This document shows, in pieces, positions 32,405 to 34,511 of a stretch of 34,511 bases of DNA. The stretch lies in contig JARLHY010000135.1 in assembly GCA_031292015.1 (NCBI GenBank), forward strand, positions 1 through 34,511, read 5' to 3'. Origin of the DNA: Negativicutes bacterium (GTDB taxonomy: Bacteria; Bacillota_C; Negativicutes; Sporomusales_B; JARLHX01). The position numbers and the translations under genes are program-made. Every line of letters begins with the position of its first letter. The stretch's first letter is position 1. Under the pieces are notes generated by a model. The model was not told the origin of the DNA. It did not search any database and saw only the letters and a program-made list of their open reading frames with translations.

Positions 32405-32770
32405 CTATATCTTGGGTTTGGTCCAGATCATCCTGGCGCCGACAATGATGATGAAAACACCGAAAATTTTCTTGAGGATATCAGCTGGGATGTACTGGAC
32501 GAAATTAGCGCTCAGCAGGGCGCCGACCACGGCTCCGGCCGCCATGTAGCCAGCCATCCGGTAATTGACCAGCTTGTCTTTATGAAAGTGATAGATGCCG
32601 ACAAGAGCTGTAGGAATCATCATCAGCATCGAAATTCCCTGGGCGTTATGCTGGCCGACCCCCAAAATGAGCACAAGCATCGGTATCAGGATGATACCGC
32701 CGCCGACCCCGAACAGTCCGCTCAAAACTCCGGTGACAAGGCCCATAAGGAAGATAATAAGTATGGTCAT
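32405..32770 (-). CDS. Half-size TauE/SafE family transporter, subunit 2
   Basis: About four membrane helices with the DUF81 signature GVLSGLFGVGGGIILIPML and QHNAQGISM occupy the whole 121-aa protein, which equals one of the two repeats in usual TauE/SafE exporters (about 250 aa). ATG 32770 overlaps the stop of the upstream paralogue (ATGA), so the two are translationally coupled and may form a hetero-oligomer. Substrates of the family are sulfite, sulfoacetate or other organic anions; not assignable here. Confidence 0.85.
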   Translation of the reverse strand: MTILIIFLMGLVTGVLSGLFGVGGGIILIPMLVLILGVGQHNAQGISMLMMIPTALVGIYHFHKDKLVNYRMAGYMAAGAVVGALLSANFVQYIPADILKKIFGVFIIIVGARMIWTKPKI

Positions 32771-33123
32771 GAGAACATCATCCTCGCTCCCACGCACACC
32801 AGGAACAGTCCAAACAGACGTTTAAGCTGGGCAGCCGGTATTTTTTTAGCGAGGCGGGCCCCGAAACTGGCTCCGATAATGCTGCCGATGATGACGTTCA
32901 GGGTTGTGCCGAAGTCGATGAAGCCATGAAAAGCGTAGCTTGTGGCGCTGACCACCGCCGTCGGGACGACTACCGCCAGGGAGGTGGCGTGGGCGTTATG
33001 CTGGGCCACTGCGAAACAGGTCACCATGACCGGGATCAAAAATACGCCGCCGCCAAGACCGAGCAAACCACTCAGGATACCGACGACAAAGCCTACAAGA
33101 ATGAATTTTGTATTCTGCTGCAT
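32767..33123 (-). CDS. Half-size TauE/SafE family transporter, subunit 1
   Basis: This 118-aa membrane protein is a paralogue of the next gene: GILSGLLGLGGGVFLIPVMV and QHNAHATSLAVVVPTA match its signature. I chose ATG 33123, 11 nt after AAGGAG; GTG 33156 has no ribosome-binding site and lies too near the promoter. A consensus promoter precedes it. About four membrane helices; it probably pairs with its overlapping neighbour. Confidence 0.85.
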   Translation of the reverse strand: MQQNTKFILVGFVVGILSGLLGLGGGVFLIPVMVTCFAVAQHNAHATSLAVVVPTAVVSATSYAFHGFIDFGTTLNVIIGSIIGASFGARLAKKIPAAQLKRLFGLFLVCVGARMMFS

Positions 33124-33167
33124 GAAAAATAGCGCTCCTTGTGTGAAAATAGGCACAACTGTATTCT

Positions 33168-33196
33168 ATTGTAATTAAGAACCCCCGGGGTGTCAA
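33168..33196 (-). promoter_or_regulatory. Sigma-A promoter of the TauE/SafE pair
   Basis: TTGACA (33196-33191), 17-bp spacer, TACAAT (33173-33168) is almost perfect consensus. The spacer contains the self-complementary CCCCGGGGG-type run. Confidence 0.8.
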
Positions 33197-33208
33197 ATCA
33201 TTGCAGGG

Positions 33209-33239
33209 AAAAAAAAACTTCTGAAACAAGCAGAAGTTT
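33209..33239 (-). terminator. Terminator of the DUF3870-like gene
   Basis: AAACTTCTG (33215-33223) pairs with CAGAAGTTT (33231-33239); the minus-strand side continues with a T run. It lies just after the stop at 33244. Confidence 0.85.
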
Positions 33240-33243
33240 CGAA

Positions 33244-33591
33244 TCAATCCATCACTGTCGGGAAGGTGCCTTCTTTGAAGCTCCGGTATTTGTCATAGCT
33301 GATTCGGATCGCTGTGATAATCGCCTTTTTCGCGCTGCCCTGATAAACCTGGTCGATGAGTTTGACCAGCGGTTCCGGTCCGCCTTTTAAAGACTGGCCG
33401 TTCAAGGTTTTGGCCACATGTTTGCGGGCAACGGCAGTAGCGAGGGTACAGTCGGCCTCCAGTATGGTTTCGGTTTCCATGTCCACCAGGATGACAAGAC
33501 CGACAACCCGGTACAGTTCCATGGCGGTGATCCCGGTGGGCAGTTTGGCGTAGCCGGAAAATAGGATGTGTCTGCCAAAATCTTTAGGCAC
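33244..33591 (-). CDS. DUF3870-like protein (115 aa)
   Basis: The protein (ILFSGYAKLPTGITAMELYR, VVGLVILVDMETETILEADC) matches what I recall of DUF3870, a small Firmicute family of unknown role. GTG 33591 follows GGAGG by 7 nt. It is soluble with no signal peptide. It starts 12 nt after the P-loop/Asp23-like gene and they form one operon. The family assignment rests on pattern memory, so it is moderately sure. Confidence 0.75.
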   Translation of the reverse strand: MPKDFGRHILFSGYAKLPTGITAMELYRVVGLVILVDMETETILEADCTLATAVARKHVAKTLNGQSLKGGPEPLVKLIDQVYQGSAKKAIITAIRISYDKYRSFKEGTFPTVMD

Positions 33592-33603
33592 TTGCGCCCC
33601 TCC

Positions 33604-34428
33604 TTAGTCGATGCTCAGGCGTTTGACCTCAATGTTAACTTCCCTGACGGTCATGCCTGTCATATATTCTACCATATTTTTAACCTGCTGTTGGGTATTA
33701 TGCATAACTTCCCTGAGCGGTTGTCCATATCTAATAGTTACGTCCAAAGATATCGAAATTCCTTTTTCTCGGTCCTGGGAGTTTTTAATATTTATCTGAC
33801 CGGTGCGGGTAACCGACTGGTCGGTGGTGGCGACATAATCGACAATGGAGGATATGGCGGCGTCGGAGATGAGCAGTTTTCCATAGTAGCTGAAGGTTGG
33901 GCGGATGATTGATTTTTCACCCAGCTTGCGGCGTTTCATCTGGGGTTTGCGGAAAAAAATTTCCAGCGGGTCGATCAGATAGCCGGAAAAATGGGGTTTC
34001 AGTTCGATGGTGGGCACAGGGATGATATGCTTGCCTTCCCGCATTCTGCTTTCCCGGGCTTTCGAGATCTCGGCCTTGGTGGCGATGTCTTCGATGCTGA
34101 TGATCTTGCCGATGGGCGGCAGGGCCAGGGTCTCGACGATCTTCTTGGCCATATTGACCGAGGTGCCCAAAATGAGCAGACTCTGGGGCTGGATGGCGGC
34201 GATGGCCTCGCGGACTTCGGCCGCATGCTCGGGGTCCATGAAAATGGCCCGCTTTACTGCCTGAATTTTGTTTGGTTCCTTTTTGGCAGAGCGGCCGGCG
34301 ACAATTTTACTGTCCTTGATCAGAAGGCCGTCGTCAATGATCCCGTCAACGCCGTGTTCATGGGCTACGATGAGGGCACGATGGCTTTTTCCTGTTCCGC
34401 TTGGACCTACCAGAGCGATGACGTCCAT
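33604..34428 (-). CDS. P-loop protein with Asp23/Gls24-like C-terminus
   Basis: A Walker A (VGPSGTGKSH, residues 7-16) opens an N-terminal nucleotide-binding domain of about 135 residues. After a linker (about 135-175) the C-terminus (about 180-274: KLLISDAAISSIVDYVATT, SLDVTIRYG, VREVNIEVKRLSID) resembles the Asp23/DUF322 fold of alkaline-shock proteins. ATG 34428 follows GGGAGG. Role unknown; the fusion occurs in clostridial-type Firmicutes together with small DUF proteins. Confidence 0.82.
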   Translation of the reverse strand: MDVIALVGPSGTGKSHRALIVAHEHGVDGIIDDGLLIKDSKIVAGRSAKKEPNKIQAVKRAIFMDPEHAAEVREAIAAIQPQSLLILGTSVNMAKKIVETLALPPIGKIISIEDIATKAEISKARESRMREGKHIIPVPTIELKPHFSGYLIDPLEIFFRKPQMKRRKLGEKSIIRPTFSYYGKLLISDAAISSIVDYVATTDQSVTRTGQINIKNSQDREKGISISLDVTIRYGQPLREVMHNTQQQVKNMVEYMTGMTVREVNIEVKRLSID

Positions 34429-34474
34429 TAGGCAGCCTCCCGATTAGGTGTGCGACTAAAAATAATATTGCTTT

Positions 34475-34507
34475 TCATAGATAAAAATAAACACCTTTGC
34501 AGGTGTT
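34475..34507 (-). terminator. Terminator of a gene beyond the window
   Basis: AACACCT (34490-34496) pairs with AGGTGTT (34501-34507); on the minus strand TATTTTTATC follows. It ends the transcript of an upstream gene outside the window. Confidence 0.75.
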
Positions 34508-34511
34508 GTCA

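Noticed and set aside
1..34511. CRISPR arrays, tRNA or rRNA genes
   Set aside because: No regularly spaced repeats and no tRNA or rRNA-like sequence were recognised by eye.

Overview
The window looks like a chromosomal segment from an endospore-forming, Gram-negative-type Firmicute of the Negativicutes (Sporomusaceae-like). This is inferred from the mix of genes (spoVK, hfq, lexA next to a yneA-like gene, VanW, hflX-ynbB, miaB-mutS-mutL-miaA), strong AGGAGG ribosome-binding sites and mid-50s G+C. The species cannot be named from sequence alone. The order hflX/ynbB, spoVK, hfq, miaA, mutL, mutS, miaB resembles the Bacillus arrangement, which helps identify the weaker genes.

Region 1 (1-6.9 kb): a truncated, atypical P1B-type ATPase; two small unknown proteins; an unlisted 49-codon gene; a degenerate EAL-CBS-GGDEF protein; and a pyruvate-kinase-like protein without the C-terminal domain. 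Direct TTAACA repeats with 11-bp phasing occur at three promoter-like places here, suggesting a shared PhoB/PhoP-type (OmpR-family) regulator. Region 2 (6.9-8.1 kb): a divergent SOS locus, yneA-like and lexA, with three LexA-type boxes over the two promoters. Region 3 (8.1-15.3 kb): VanW-family protein, PRC-barrel protein, a large acidic membrane protein with a TPR-like end, ynbB-type PLP enzyme and hflX.

Region 4 (15.3-23.7 kb) is the most interesting part. A spoVK gene (mother-cell AAA+ ATPase of sporulation) is split in two. Its 5' part, with both Walker motifs, lies at 23092-23658; its 3' part, with the arginine-finger region, lies at 17078-17479. Between them sits a 5,627-bp element carrying a large serine recombinase, a 48-aa zinc-ribbon protein, a secreted protein, a DnaQ-like exonuclease fused to a SWIM zinc finger, and a SAM-I-riboswitch-controlled aminotransferase. 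Joining the two halves at a GT dinucleotide restores an uninterrupted 317-codon SpoVK, close to the B. subtilis length. The junction of the excised circle would have perfect 11-bp inverted arms placed symmetrically around that GT, as expected for an attP. This fits a skin-like element excised during development. The spoVK 3' part overlaps a downstream gene set (small GTPase, compact UbiA-like membrane protein, two small membrane proteins), so excision could reconnect a whole operon to the spoVK promoter, which has a sigma-E/sigma-K-like -10 element.

Region 5 (23.7-31.8 kb): a 120-bp palindromic repeat, a duplicated hfq terminator stem, then hfq, miaA, an RsmJ-like methyltransferase, mutL, mutS and miaB, all on the minus strand and closely spaced. 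Region 6 (31.8-34.5 kb): a small unknown protein behind an AT-rich inverted repeat, two half-size TauE/SafE proteins with overlapping genes, a DUF3870-like protein and a P-loop protein with an Asp23-like tail.
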